A DNA stretch of 40,192 nt, from NCBI RefSeq assembly GCF_000719285.1, contig NZ_JOFS01000065.1:1-40192 (forward strand), given 5' to 3'. Of this stretch, positions 31,804-40,192 are shown one piece after another. Source of the DNA: Streptomyces bicolor (GTDB lineage Bacteria; Actinomycetota; Actinomycetes; Streptomycetales; Streptomycetaceae). Position numbers and translations under genes: made by a program. The notes under the pieces are model-generated. The model had not been told where the DNA came from and ran no database searches. It was given only the letters and a program-made list of their open reading frames with translations. The first letter of the stretch is position 1. Every line of letters begins with the position of its first letter.

Positions 31804-33774
31804 GTGTCCCGCCCCGCGGCCCCGACGTTCACCCTTCCGCCCTGGCTGGCCCACGCCCTGCGCGCCCAACGCGGCCCGGTCCCCTGGAGCGCCGTCACCC
31901 GAGGGGCGCTGGCCGCCGGCCCGCTCCTCCTCGCCGCCGTCCTCGTCGGCCGCGTCTCCCTCGGCGTCGTCGCCGCCATCGCCGCCATGCTCGCCGGCAT
32001 CAACGACCGCCCCGGCAGCCGCCGTGCCTCCGTCAAGCGGCTCGGGATGCCCGCGCTGGCAGGGGCGGCCGGCATGTTCGTCGGGACATACGCCGGGGAC
32101 CACGTCGGGGCGGTTCCGCTCACTCTTCTCCTGACCGGCCTCGGGCTCTTCGCCGGCGGCATCAGTGCCGTCGGACCGGTGGCGTCCGGCGCCGGTACGC
32201 AGCTTCTCGTCGCGGCCGCCATCGGGGCCGGGATGCCGTTGCCCGAGAGCGGGTGGCAGCGGGCGCTCGCCTATCTCGCCGGCGCCGCCTGGCTGCTCGC
32301 GTTGCGGCTCGCGCTCCCCACGCCCGGTTCCCTCGGCGGGGACTTCCGGTTCGACGGGGAGCGGGACGCGGTGGCGGGCGTCTACGACGCCGTCGCCGAG
32401 CTGCTCGACGCCGCGGGGACCGACCGGGCCACCGCCCGCCGCGCCGCGCTGACCGCAGCCCTCGATCACGCGCAGGACGCCCTCACCGGGCCCCGGCTGC
32501 GCCGGTACGCCTCCTCGTCCGCCGAGCGGAGGCTGCACGCGCAGTACGCCGCCGCGTTGCCGCTCGCCGAGGCCGCCACCGCGCTCGCCTGGGCCGGGGA
32601 GGCCGCGTCGGCCCGCGCCTCCGAGGGCCCACGACGCCTCGCCGCCGCCGTACGCGACAACACGCACACCGGACCACTCCCCGCCCCGTCCCGTTCCGCG
32701 CCCGCGCTGCGCGCCCTCGACGACGCCCTGCTGCACGCCGCCGAGGCCTTCGACCGGGGCAAGGGCAACCGCGACCTGCACACCCGGCGCCGTACGGCGA
32801 GGGACCTGATCCAATCGGTGTTCGGGGCCGGCGGACGGGAGTACGGGCTGCGCGTCGCCCTCTCCTTCGGGGCCAGCGCCGGCATCGCCCAGGCCCTGCA
32901 CCACGCCAGGTGGTACGGGGAGCACGAGCACTGGTACTGGCTTCCCGCCACCGCGGTCTTCCTCGTCAAGCCCGACCTCGGTCCCCTCGTGTCCCGGGTG
33001 CTGTGCCGCGCCGCGGGCACCGTGCTGGGAGCCCTGCTGTTCGCCGGGTTCGCGGCCGTGCTGCCCCGGCCGGAAGGGCTCATCGCGCTGGTGGCCCTCA
33101 GCGGTGCCCTCATTCCCGTGGCCACCCGCCACTTCGCCGCCCAGACCGCCGTCGTGACCGTCCTGGTGCTCGCCCTCGTGATGGTCGGTGGCGAGCCGCA
33201 GGCCTCGGTGAGCCGGATCGGGGAGACGCTGCTGGCCTGCGCGATCGTGCTCGTCGTGGGTCACCTGCCGATGCCGGGGCAGCGGGGCGGGGGCGTCCGG
33301 GCGCGCCTCGCCGCGGCGAGCCGGGCCGCGCATGCCTACCTCGCGCATGTGGTGGGCGAGTGCGATGGCGGGGCTGGTTCCGGTGCCCGTGTCGGGATGG
33401 ATGCCGAATCCCGTGCCGGACACGGCGATCACGCTGACCACGACGGCAAGAGCCACCCGGCCGCCTCCGCCGACCGGGCCCGCCGCTGGACCCTCCGCCG
33501 CGAGGCCTACCGCGCGCTCGCCGAGGCCCGTACCGCCATCGCCCTCGCCTCCGCCGAACTGCCCGCGCTGGCCCGGCACGCCGAGGGCGCGCACGAACTC
33601 GCCGACGCCCTGGAGCGGCTCGTCGACACCACCACCGCATGCGCCGTCCACCTCGACGACACCGGCCGGCTCACGGCCCACCACACCCGGCGCCTCACCG
33701 AGGTCCTCGACGAACTGGCCGCGGGACGACAGCGAATGGGCCTGCACGAGCCGGAGCTGCCCGTCGCCGTGTGA
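31804..33774 (+). CDS. FUSC family (fusaric acid resistance-like) membrane protein
   Basis: 656 aa from GTG 31804 with AGGAG four bases before. Two membrane halves surround a cytoplasmic helical part: first half at about 35-165 (WSAVTRGALAAGPLLLAAVL, LLTGLGLFAGGISAVGPVAS), then a soluble helical domain at about 185-330, and second half at about 340-495 (GLRVALSFGASAGIAQALHH; WLPATAVFLVKPDLGPLVSR). The C-terminal 150 residues are helical and carry a His/Asp/Gly-rich insert (GHGDHADHDGKSH). The family includes aryl-acid efflux and other YccS/FUSC proteins; the substrate here is not known. Between the LuxR stop and this start lies an inverted repeat CGTTC-ATAAA-GAACG (31645-31659). Confidence 0.88.
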   Translation: MSRPAAPTFTLPPWLAHALRAQRGPVPWSAVTRGALAAGPLLLAAVLVGRVSLGVVAAIAAMLAGINDRPGSRRASVKRLGMPALAGAAGMFVGTYAGDHVGAVPLTLLLTGLGLFAGGISAVGPVASGAGTQLLVAAAIGAGMPLPESGWQRALAYLAGAAWLLALRLALPTPGSLGGDFRFDGERDAVAGVYDAVAELLDAAGTDRATARRAALTAALDHAQDALTGPRLRRYASSSAERRLHAQYAAALPLAEAATALAWAGEAASARASEGPRRLAAAVRDNTHTGPLPAPSRSAPALRALDDALLHAAEAFDRGKGNRDLHTRRRTARDLIQSVFGAGGREYGLRVALSFGASAGIAQALHHARWYGEHEHWYWLPATAVFLVKPDLGPLVSRVLCRAAGTVLGALLFAGFAAVLPRPEGLIALVALSGALIPVATRHFAAQTAVVTVLVLALVMVGGEPQASVSRIGETLLACAIVLVVGHLPMPGQRGGGVRARLAAASRAAHAYLAHVVGECDGGAGSGARVGMDAESRAGHGDHADHDGKSHPAASADRARRWTLRREAYRALAEARTAIALASAELPALARHAEGAHELADALERLVDTTTACAVHLDDTGRLTAHHTRRLTEVLDELAAGRQRMGLHEPELPVAV

Positions 33775-33845
33775 GCCACGGCCACCGCCTCAGACGCCGA
33801 CCACCGCCTCAGACACCGATCACACGTCACGCGCCGCCCAGCACT

Positions 33846-34418
33846 TCAGCCCCGTCCGCCTCTCCATCCGGTATCCCCGGCGTCCCGGTCGTCCTCTCCT
33901 GCGGCCCTTCCCACCACACACACCAACGCGCTCCCCTTCCCGCTCACCCCCACTCGCACCTCCGTCGCGAACCCGTGCGCCGCCACGACCGGCTCCACCT
34001 TCCCGGCGATCTCCTGTGCCCGTTGCCCCGCGGGCGGCTCCCAGCACAGGCACAAGGTGCCTCCAGGCGCGAGCCACCTCCGCAGCGCCGCCAACTCCTG
34101 ATCGGGGGACCGGACCCAGAAGAGGTTCACGTCGACCGCGAGGATCCGGTCGAAGGACCCGTCCGGGAACTCGGCCTCCTCCAGATCCGCCACCCGAACC
34201 ACGGCCCGGCCCGCCGCCACACTCTCCGCGTTACGGCGCCGGGCCGCCGCCACCGCCGTACCCGAGCGGTCGATCGCCGTCACCGTGCCCGAGGTCAGCC
34301 GCTCGCAGAGCAGGGCGAGGGCGACTCCCCGGCCGCAGCCGATCTCCAGCACCCGGTCACCGGGGGCGGGGTCCAGGTTCCGCACCGCCCACGTCAGGCG
34401 CTCCGGGACCGAGCCCAC
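33846..34418 (-). CDS. Class I SAM-dependent methyltransferase
   Basis: 190 aa from GTG 34418. Motif I DRVLEIGCGRGVALALLCER is unmistakable, then TAIDRSGTAVAAARRRNA, VADLEEAEFPDGSFDRILAV (with Asp and Phe of motif III) and RWLAPGGTLCLCWEP. A GAGGGACGG stands upstream. The C-terminal TEVRVGVSGKGSALVCVVGR closes the Rossmann fold. Substrate not predictable. It begins 19 bp after the stop of the endonuclease-like gene and probably shares its transcript. A short 19-bp direct repeat (CCACCGCCTCAGAC...) lies just past its 3' end, at 33782-33819. Confidence 0.88.
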   Translation of the reverse strand: MGSVPERLTWAVRNLDPAPGDRVLEIGCGRGVALALLCERLTSGTVTAIDRSGTAVAAARRRNAESVAAGRAVVRVADLEEAEFPDGSFDRILAVDVNLFWVRSPDQELAALRRWLAPGGTLCLCWEPPAGQRAQEIAGKVEPVVAAHGFATEVRVGVSGKGSALVCVVGRAAGEDDRDAGDTGWRGGRG

Positions 34419-34437
34419 GGCGGTCCGTCCCTCAGCC

Positions 34438-35385
34438 CTAGACCCGTACCCAGACCGGCGCGTGATCCGACCCCGCCGCGCCCCGCCGCTCCTGCGGATC
34501 CGCCCCCACCGACGGCAGCTCCGGCGCACCGGCCCCCGGCAGCCCCGTCCCCGCCGCCGTCACCCGGTGGACCAGGCGGTGGCTGCACAGGACGTGGTCG
34601 ATCAGCTCACGCCGCCCGGAGTTCACCCGCGAGAACCGCTGATCGGCCGGGATCAGCGGCGCCACGTTCCACAGGCGGCCGAAGTCGCCCTTGTCGTCCG
34701 CATCGAAGCCGGGCGTGCCGATCTCCGAGCCGGGCGGGCCCAGCAGGATCTGGGTGGTCGCGGCCTGGACGTCGTCGTTCAGGTCGCCGACCACCGCCAC
34801 GGCACGCTCACGTCCGTCGCCGGCCAGCAGCACATCGGCCAGTGCGCGCAGCGCCGTCGCCTCCGCCGCCCGCCGGTAGAGGGCGTACGCGCCGTAGCGG
34901 GCCCTTTCGCCCTCGTCGCGGGGGAAGAAACGATCGTTCGGATACGTCAGCAGCTTCGACTTCAGATGGGCCACCGCCACCCGCAGCGGCCCGGCCCCCG
35001 TCTCCGTCTCCACCGCCAGGAATCCCCGGCCCGCCGCCGACGCCCTGCCGCCCTCGTCGTCCGCCTGCACCGGGACCAGCTTCGCCGGGAAGGCCTGCGT
35101 GTCGTGCAGTACGCGCAGCTCCGTACGGCTGAGGAAGCCGACCCGGATGCCCCGGCCGTCCGCGTGCTCGGAGAGCGCGACATGCCAGTCGCCGCCCAGC
35201 ATCCCCACCAGGTCCCGCAGAGCCTCCGGCTCGCCGACCTCCTGCACGCCGAGCAGCGCCGGGTCGAGCTCGGTCACGACCGCGGCCAGCGCGGCGAGCT
35301 TCGTCTCGTACGCGGCCTTGTCCTTGGGGCCGAACTCGCCGCCGGGCCGGTACAGGTTCTCCAGGTTCCAGGTGCCGAGGAGCAT
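34438..35385 (-). CDS. Endonuclease/exonuclease/phosphatase family protein
   Basis: 315 aa from ATG 35385 (MLLGTWNLENLYRPGGEFGP), with GGAAGGGG upstream. The metal-dependent phosphohydrolase signature is intact: WNLEN, LLGVQEVGEPEAL (catalytic Glu), VAHLKSKLLTY (His), AVVGDLNDDVQAAT (Asp, Asn) and GSDHAPVWVRV (Asp-His pair) at the C-terminus. No signal peptide, so it acts in the cytoplasm; substrates in this fold range from DNA to phosphoinositides and sphingomyelin. The open frame extends to 35589, but only from 35385 does the family begin. Same transcript as the methyltransferase; divergent from the amidohydrolase. Confidence 0.9.
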   Translation of the reverse strand: MLLGTWNLENLYRPGGEFGPKDKAAYETKLAALAAVVTELDPALLGVQEVGEPEALRDLVGMLGGDWHVALSEHADGRGIRVGFLSRTELRVLHDTQAFPAKLVPVQADDEGGRASAAGRGFLAVETETGAGPLRVAVAHLKSKLLTYPNDRFFPRDEGERARYGAYALYRRAAEATALRALADVLLAGDGRERAVAVVGDLNDDVQAATTQILLGPPGSEIGTPGFDADDKGDFGRLWNVAPLIPADQRFSRVNSGRRELIDHVLCSHRLVHRVTAAGTGLPGAGAPELPSVGADPQERRGAAGSDHAPVWVRV

Positions 35386-35536
35386 GCCGGGCCCCTTCCA
35401 GAAGCCGTGGGCCTTCCGGCCGTCGAGTGGCCGTGGTGGGGCCAGCGTGCCCGGGTGTCCGGCCCGTGCGACAGCCCCGCGACCGGATGCGCGGTTCGGC
35501 TCACGCGACCCGACGACCGCGTCGTACGTTGGCGTG

Positions 35537-36901
35537 ATGACGCCTTCTCCCGCAGAAGCTCCCGCCGACCTCATCATCACCGGATGCACCGTCCTCGTGC
35601 ACGACGATCAAGAGCGGATCGGGTTCGAGGAGAACGCCGCGATCGTCGTACACGGCGGAGTCGTCGAGACCGTCACGACCGCCGACGCCGTGCGGGACCG
35701 AGCCGCGGTCGAGCGGCTCGACGCCGCCGGCCAGGTCGCCCTCCCCGGCCTGGTCAACTGCCACACCCACGCCCCCATGGTCGCCCTGCGCGGGGTCGCC
35801 GAGGACCTGCCCACCGAGGAGTGGTTCAACGACGTCGTCTGGCCCGTCGAGTCCAACCTCACCGAGAAGGACGTGGAGTTGGGCGCCCGGCTCGCCTGCG
35901 CCGAGATGATCCGCGGCGGCGTCACCTGCTTCGCCGACCACTACTTCGCGATGGACGCCGTCGCCGCCGTCGTGGCGGAATGCGGGATGCGGGCACACCT
36001 CGGAGAGGCCTACTTCTCCTCCCAGGGACCCCAAGGCCGGGAGAAGTCGCTGGAGTTCGCGCTACGGCAGCGCGGCGCCGCGGACGGCCGTATCACCACC
36101 ACCCTCGCCCCGCACGCCCCCTACACCGTCGACGAAGCCGACCTCGCCGCCACCGCCGAACTCGCCCGCGAGCACGGCCTCCCCGTCCACATCCACGCCT
36201 CCGAGAACCGCGACCAGGCCGACACCAGCCTCGCCCGCCACGGCGTCACCCCCGTCGAAATCCTCCACCGCGCCGGGATCCTCGACACCGACGTCCTCAT
36301 CGCGCACGGCACGGGCATCCTCGACCGCGACCTGCCGGTGCTCCGGAACGCCACCGGCCGTATCGCCGTCGCCACCGCCCCGCGCGGCTACCTCAAGTTC
36401 GCCTGGCCCACCACCACACCCGTACGCGCCCTGCACGAGCTCGGCATCCCGGTCGGCCTGGCCACGGACGGTGCCGCCTCCAACAACTCGCTCGACGTAT
36501 GGGAGTCGATGGCCCTCACCGCCCTCATTCAGAAGTCGACCACCGGCGACCCCCGCTGGCTGACGTCCCGTCAAGCTCTGCACCACGCCACGCTGCAGAG
36601 CGCCCGCGCCGTCGGACTCGGCGAGGCGGTCGGCAGCATCGCCCCCGGCCGCCGCGCCGACATCATCCTGGTCGACCTCACCGGCCCGCACACCCAGCCC
36701 GTCCACGACCTCGCCGCCACCCTCGTGCACAGCGCCCGCTCCTCCGACATCCGCACGACGATCGTCGACGGGCGAATCCTGATGCGCGACCGTGAGCTGC
36801 TGACGATCGATGTGCCGGAGGTGGTCGGGGAGCTGGGGGAGCGGATGCCTGCTCTGCTGGACCGGAGTCACGGCAAGCGGATCCAGGAGTACGACACATA
36901 G
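35537..36901 (+). CDS. Amidohydrolase (MtaD/S-adenosylhomocysteine deaminase-like)
   Basis: 454 aa from ATG 35537 (GTG 35534 is also possible). The metal-dependent hydrolase fold is complete: LPGLVNCHTHAPMVALRGVA (His76, His78), LPVHIHASEN (His218, His220, Glu223), LIAHGTGI (His257) and GLATDGAASNNSLDVWE (Asp311). The family deaminates 5'-methylthioadenosine, S-adenosylhomocysteine, 5'-deoxyadenosine or chloro-triazines. PLPTEEWFNDVVWPVE-type helices and FADHYFAMDAVA are typical of the MtaD group; exact substrate uncertain. The C-terminal GSIAPGRRADIILVDLTGPH is the urease-like strand. Divergent from the endonuclease-like gene. Confidence 0.9.
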   Translation: MTPSPAEAPADLIITGCTVLVHDDQERIGFEENAAIVVHGGVVETVTTADAVRDRAAVERLDAAGQVALPGLVNCHTHAPMVALRGVAEDLPTEEWFNDVVWPVESNLTEKDVELGARLACAEMIRGGVTCFADHYFAMDAVAAVVAECGMRAHLGEAYFSSQGPQGREKSLEFALRQRGAADGRITTTLAPHAPYTVDEADLAATAELAREHGLPVHIHASENRDQADTSLARHGVTPVEILHRAGILDTDVLIAHGTGILDRDLPVLRNATGRIAVATAPRGYLKFAWPTTTPVRALHELGIPVGLATDGAASNNSLDVWESMALTALIQKSTTGDPRWLTSRQALHHATLQSARAVGLGEAVGSIAPGRRADIILVDLTGPHTQPVHDLAATLVHSARSSDIRTTIVDGRILMRDRELLTIDVPEVVGELGERMPALLDRSHGKRIQEYDT

Positions 36902-36977
36902 GCTCATCGACCACGCCTCGCCACGCGCCCGTGGGCTGCTCGCGCTGCCGCTGACGTACCCCGGAGAAATCTCCTGA

Positions 36978-37005
36978 AATTCCGCCGGCCCGGCGATGAG
37001 TTCCG
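36978..37005 (+). promoter_or_regulatory. Shared 28-bp upstream element, copy B (before DUF899)
   Basis: AATTCCG, six variable bases, CGGCGATGAGTTCCG, as in copy A at 16747-16774. It ends 52 bp before the DUF899 ATG. Confidence 0.6.
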
Positions 37006-37057
37006 CCCTTCCTACCGGTCACCACCCGGAACGGACCGTCGAACAGGAGGGGCGCCC

Positions 37058-37747
37058 ATGTCGCTTCCGGAGATCGTCTCGCGCGAGCAGTGGCGCGTTG
37101 CGCGCGAGGAACTGCTGGTCAAGGAGAAGGCGGCCACGCGCGCGCGTGACGCGCTCAACGCCGAGCGGCGCCGACTGCCGATGGTCGAGATCGAGGAGGA
37201 CTACGTCTTCGAGGGCGGCGACGGCAAGGCCACACTGGCCGACCTCTTCGAGGGGCGGCGCCAACTCGTCGTCTACCACTTCATGTTCGCCCCCGAGTGG
37301 GACGCCGGCTGCCGCAGCTGCTCGGGGTTCCTGGACCAGATCGGCCATCTGGCGCACCTGAAGGCACGCGGCACGACTCTTGTCGCCGTCTCCAGGGCGC
37401 CGTATCCGAAGATCCTGCCGTTCAAGGCGCGCATGGGGTGGACGGTGCCCTGGTACTCGTCCCACGGCAGCGACTTCAACCATGACTTCGAGGCGACCCT
37501 GGAGCACGAGGGCGAGCTGGTGGAACGGCCCGGCGTCAGCTGTTTCCTGCGGGACGGGGATCGCGTCTTCCACACCTACTCGACGTATGAGCGCGGCCTG
37601 GACGGGCTGGGCTCGACCACCGGCTTCCTGGACCTCACCGCGCTGGGCCGGCAGGAGGAGTGGGAGGAGCCCAAGGGGCGTGCGTCGGCTCTTGGGGCGC
37701 CTGCGGGCAGTGAGCGCATCCGATACCACGACGAATACGAGGACTGA
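37058..37747 (+). CDS. DUF899 thioredoxin-like protein
   Basis: 229 aa. ATG with GGAGGGG seven bases upstream. The family sequence is clear: PEIVSREQWRVAREELLVKE, RRRLPMVEIEEDYVFEG, LFEGRRQLVVYHFMFAPEWD, then the CxxC GCRSCSGFLDQIGHL (Cys85, Cys88), LVAVSRAPYPKILPFKARMG, WYSSHGSDFNHDF and the C-terminal HTYSTYERGLDGLGSTTGFL. DUF899 proteins adopt a thioredoxin fold; the pair of cysteines suggests a redox role, not demonstrated. It carries copy B of the element shared with doxX. The tail (residues 205-229) is less conserved. Confidence 0.92.
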   Translation: MSLPEIVSREQWRVAREELLVKEKAATRARDALNAERRRLPMVEIEEDYVFEGGDGKATLADLFEGRRQLVVYHFMFAPEWDAGCRSCSGFLDQIGHLAHLKARGTTLVAVSRAPYPKILPFKARMGWTVPWYSSHGSDFNHDFEATLEHEGELVERPGVSCFLRDGDRVFHTYSTYERGLDGLGSTTGFLDLTALGRQEEWEEPKGRASALGAPAGSERIRYHDEYED

Positions 37748-37921
37748 CGCGGAACGTGGCGATGGATCACCGGAGTGTGAGGGTCTGCTTCGGAAAGTGA
37801 GTACATGCTCACACATCGCGGTGAACGAGTGTCAACTACGTCTCAGTCCCGTCACCGGGCGAGCCGTTTCACCTCCGGCAGGCGTTAACTCCTACAAGTA
37901 CAACGCTTTCTGGAGGTCAGG

Positions 37922-38107
37922 ATGGTGAACGGGCGAACAGTGCTCGAACGCTTTCCCGCGGGCGGGCCACGAGGATCATGGCCGGCCGAGGAATTCGCAC
38001 ACGCGCGGCGCCTGGAGGGCCTGCCCGCGGAGGTCGTCATGGACCTCGCGTCGGACGCGTTCCTGGTGATCGTCCGCGGTGAGTTCGCGGGCGGCGCCGC
38101 AGCGTGA
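37922..38107 (+). CDS. Small hypothetical protein
   Basis: 61 aa: MVNGRTVLERFPAGGPRGSW, then EEFAHARRLEGLPAEVVMDL and a hydrophobic strand AFLVIVRGEF. CTGGAGGTCAGG precedes the ATG, a good ribosome binding site. Soluble, alpha then beta. I have the impression of a conserved small Streptomyces protein but cannot name a family. Upstream (37748-37921) is 174 bp with a near-palindrome GTGAG-TACATG-CTCAC (37797-37812) that may be an operator. Its stop is 58 bp from the end of the convergent ABC exporter gene. Confidence 0.7.
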   Translation: MVNGRTVLERFPAGGPRGSWPAEEFAHARRLEGLPAEVVMDLASDAFLVIVRGEFAGGAAA

Positions 38108-38165
38108 GCCGCGTGCGGTGCGCCCCTGGGACGGGCCTGTCGGTCAGTGGCAGGGGCGGTGTCGG

Positions 38166-40109
38166 TCAGCCCGCTTTCGGCGTGGGAACCGGTGCCGTGA
38201 ACTGCTCCGCCTGGAGCGAGTACAACTCCGCGTAGACACCGCCGGTGGCCAGCAGCTCCTCCGGTGTCCCGGACTCCACGAGCCTGCCCTGGTCGAGGAC
38301 GTGCACCAGATCGGCATGGCGTACGGACGCCAGCCGGTGGGTGATGAGGACGACCGTCTGCCCGGCGGAGGCCAGGGCGCGGATCTTCTCGAAGACCTCC
38401 AGCTCGGCCCGTGCGTCCAGGGCCGCCGTCGGCTCGTCCACGATCAGGATGTGGCCACGCCGGTACGCGGCCCGGGCGATCCCGAGCCGCTGCCACTGCC
38501 CGCCGGACAGCTCGTGCCCACCGCTGAACTGGCGGGCCAGCAGGGTGTCCAGGCCGCGCGGCAGATCGGCCACCACGTCCTGCGCCCCGGCCTCGGCGAG
38601 CGAGGCGGCCAGGCGCTCTTCGGTGAGCGGCGCGGAAGAACGCCCGACGGCGACATTGACCCTGGCCGTGAACGGCCAGCGCTTGAAGTCCTGGGCCACC
38701 ATCGCGATGCGCTCGGCGAGCCGGCGCCGGTCGGCGGTCGCGGCGTCGACGCCGTCCCAGAGGATGCGGCCCCGGTCCGGCGTGTAAAGGCCCGCGAGCA
38801 GCTTCACCAGAGTGGTCTTCCCGGACCCGTTCTCGCCGACCAGCGCGATGATCCGGCCGAGAGGGAGGGTCAGCGTGACGTCGTCGAGGGCGGGACGGGA
38901 GGACTCGCCCGGGTAGGAGAAGCTGACGTTCTCGAACCGGATCTCCTGCGGATCGTCGGGCAGGGCCTCGCCACCGGCCGGAATCGCCCGCTCGGCCGCC
39001 TCGACGTACAGCCGCTGCAGATCGCCCACGAACAGGGCCTCCTCGTGGAGCGCGTTGACCTCCAGCACCAGGCTGTCCAGGCTGGAGGACCCGGTGCGGA
39101 TGGCGATGACGGCCGTACCCGCCACGGACAGCGCCATGGCCCCGGCGAGCAGCAGCCCGCCCAGCGTCGCGTACGTCGCGACGGTCGCGAGCCCCGTCCA
39201 CGCCGCCGCGATGAGCCCCGTACGCGCCGCGAGCCGGGCCAGCCGCGCCTGCTCGGCCTCCGCCGTCTCCGACATGGCCCGGTAGTGACGCAGCAGGAAG
39301 GGGCCCACACCGTGCACCCGGATCTCGGGCGCGGCGGCGGGCTCGGTCAGCAGCCCGCTGATCAGATGGCCGGCGCGCGAGTGCTGCACCCAGGTGTGGA
39401 AGGACTCATACCGGCGCCGGGCGTTCGTCAGGGCGCTCCAGGCGCTGGGCAGGGTCATGGTCGCGAGGAGCGGGAGCAGGGCGGGATGCAGCACGGTGAG
39501 CACGCCGGCAGCCGCGATCAGCGAGATGGCGGCATTCACGACACGCGTGCTGTACGAGATCATGCGGCGGGCCGCCGAGGCGCCGTACTGCGCGGTGTCC
39601 AGCAGCTTGTGGAAGGCGTGGTCCTCGATCGCGGCCAGCTCCACGGCGGCGGCCCGCTCCAGATACAGCTCGGTCGCCACGCGCTCCACCTTGGGCTCGA
39701 GGCGGCCCGTGGCATACGTCGACGCGGCCCGCAGCAGGGTGGACACGACCATGACGGCGGCCATGACGACAAGCGCCGGAACGGCACCCCGTAGCCGTTC
39801 CTCCAGCGCCCCGCCCCCGATCAGCCGCCCCAGCACACTGTTGACCGCGAGCAGCCCGACCGCCTGCGCCAGCCCTCGGCCCACCTCGGCCACCAGCACG
39901 GTCCGCGCGGCCCGCCGATCGGCCTGCCAGGCGAGCCGGAAACTGGACGCCAACAAGGACGGCAACCGCCTCACCATGGCCCGGAAGCTCAGCTCCAGGA
40001 ACGCGTCCCGATGCTGATTCCACCCCATGTCGTACCGCAGAGGCCCCCCGAACAACAGCCGCTCCGACTCGGAAACCCCACCCTCACCGGAACCGCGCTT
40101 CTTCCCCAC
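38166..40109 (-). CDS. ABC exporter (fused permease and ATPase)
   Basis: 647 aa from GTG 40109 with GGGGGAGG upstream. A membrane domain of six predicted helices (about 70-340; helices near VLVAEVGRGLAQAVGLLAVN, VPALVVMAAVMVVSTLLRAA, AAISLIAAAGVLTVLHPALL, GLATVATYATLGGLLLAGAM) is followed by one ATPase: Walker A GENGSGKT (425-432), Q-loop AMVAQDFKRWP, signature LSGGQ (534-538), Walker B ILIVDEP (554-560) and the H-loop ITHR. Half-transporter, so it works as a homodimer or with a partner not seen here. Exports a hydrophobic or peptide substrate, unknown. A lone exporter beside no obvious biosynthetic genes; convergent with the 61-aa gene. Confidence 0.94.
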   Translation of the reverse strand: MGKKRGSGEGGVSESERLLFGGPLRYDMGWNQHRDAFLELSFRAMVRRLPSLLASSFRLAWQADRRAARTVLVAEVGRGLAQAVGLLAVNSVLGRLIGGGALEERLRGAVPALVVMAAVMVVSTLLRAASTYATGRLEPKVERVATELYLERAAAVELAAIEDHAFHKLLDTAQYGASAARRMISYSTRVVNAAISLIAAAGVLTVLHPALLPLLATMTLPSAWSALTNARRRYESFHTWVQHSRAGHLISGLLTEPAAAPEIRVHGVGPFLLRHYRAMSETAEAEQARLARLAARTGLIAAAWTGLATVATYATLGGLLLAGAMALSVAGTAVIAIRTGSSSLDSLVLEVNALHEEALFVGDLQRLYVEAAERAIPAGGEALPDDPQEIRFENVSFSYPGESSRPALDDVTLTLPLGRIIALVGENGSGKTTLVKLLAGLYTPDRGRILWDGVDAATADRRRLAERIAMVAQDFKRWPFTARVNVAVGRSSAPLTEERLAASLAEAGAQDVVADLPRGLDTLLARQFSGGHELSGGQWQRLGIARAAYRRGHILIVDEPTAALDARAELEVFEKIRALASAGQTVVLITHRLASVRHADLVHVLDQGRLVESGTPEELLATGGVYAELYSLQAEQFTAPVPTPKAG

Positions 40110-40192
40110 CGCCCAGCCTCCCCCGACCGTCGCTCGTGACGGAGGGCCACTATGACGGGGCGGGCGGCACCGGGGGAGGGCGTGAGTGGGGG

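Overview
The window is very GC-rich, with strong G/C bias at third codon positions, frequent GTG (and one TTG) starts, and families typical of Streptomyces: SPW_0924, DUF4184, DUF6343, a SpoIIE-type phosphatase with PAS/GAF domains, and an orphan LuxR helix-turn-helix protein. The order polA ... rpsA - PAC2 - coaE - TPR matches, from memory, the Streptomyces coelicolor SCO2003-to-SCO1996 core region read in decreasing number. I take this as chromosomal Streptomyces core with accessory patches. No tRNA, rRNA or CRISPR was seen.

Left part (1-15.4 kb), mostly core: polA with a clear terminator; a small hypothetical gene convergent with a TTG-start DUF4184 membrane protein; a secreted lytic transglycosylase behind a long, possibly riboswitch-like leader; the SPW_0924/DUF3068 pair; an HrpB-type helicase and a SAM methyltransferase, each broken by an apparent one-base insertion; rpsA with a clean promoter and a long leader whose hairpin can cover its ribosome binding site; PAC2; coaE; a TPR protein. 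Two inverted copies of a roughly 80-bp dispersed repeat lie just behind the polA and rpsA terminators.

Middle (15.4-25.7 kb), mixed: DUF6343, an acyltransferase-like protein, DoxX, an S4-domain protein divergent from a family 5 uracil-DNA glycosylase, and a maltokinase-cap protein. A hydantoin/allantoin-type module follows: a GntR regulator whose 3' end has been replaced by a repeat element, a perfect GTTTGGTATACCAAAC operator, an NCS1 permease and a hydantoin-racemase-like protein lacking its first catalytic cysteine. Then come GNAT/RidA (ATGA overlap), two overlapping small genes, an unrecognised basic protein and a nucleotidyltransferase.

Right part (25.8-40.1 kb), accessory: a soluble Ser/Thr kinase; an unusual secreted Trp/Tyr/His/Asp/Lys-rich protein with two 15-bp tandem-repeat arrays and an apparent frameshift between them; a SpoIIE-family phosphatase divergent from a 72-aa LuxR protein; a FUSC membrane protein; a methyltransferase; an endonuclease/phosphatase-fold protein; an amidohydrolase; a DUF899 protein; a 61-aa protein; and an ABC exporter. 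DoxX and DUF899, 20 kb apart, share a 28-bp upstream element with fixed spacing (AATTCCG-N6-CGGCGATGAGTTCCG), the best hint here of a regulon. Three or four genes look split by single-base indels, so some breaks may be sequencing errors.
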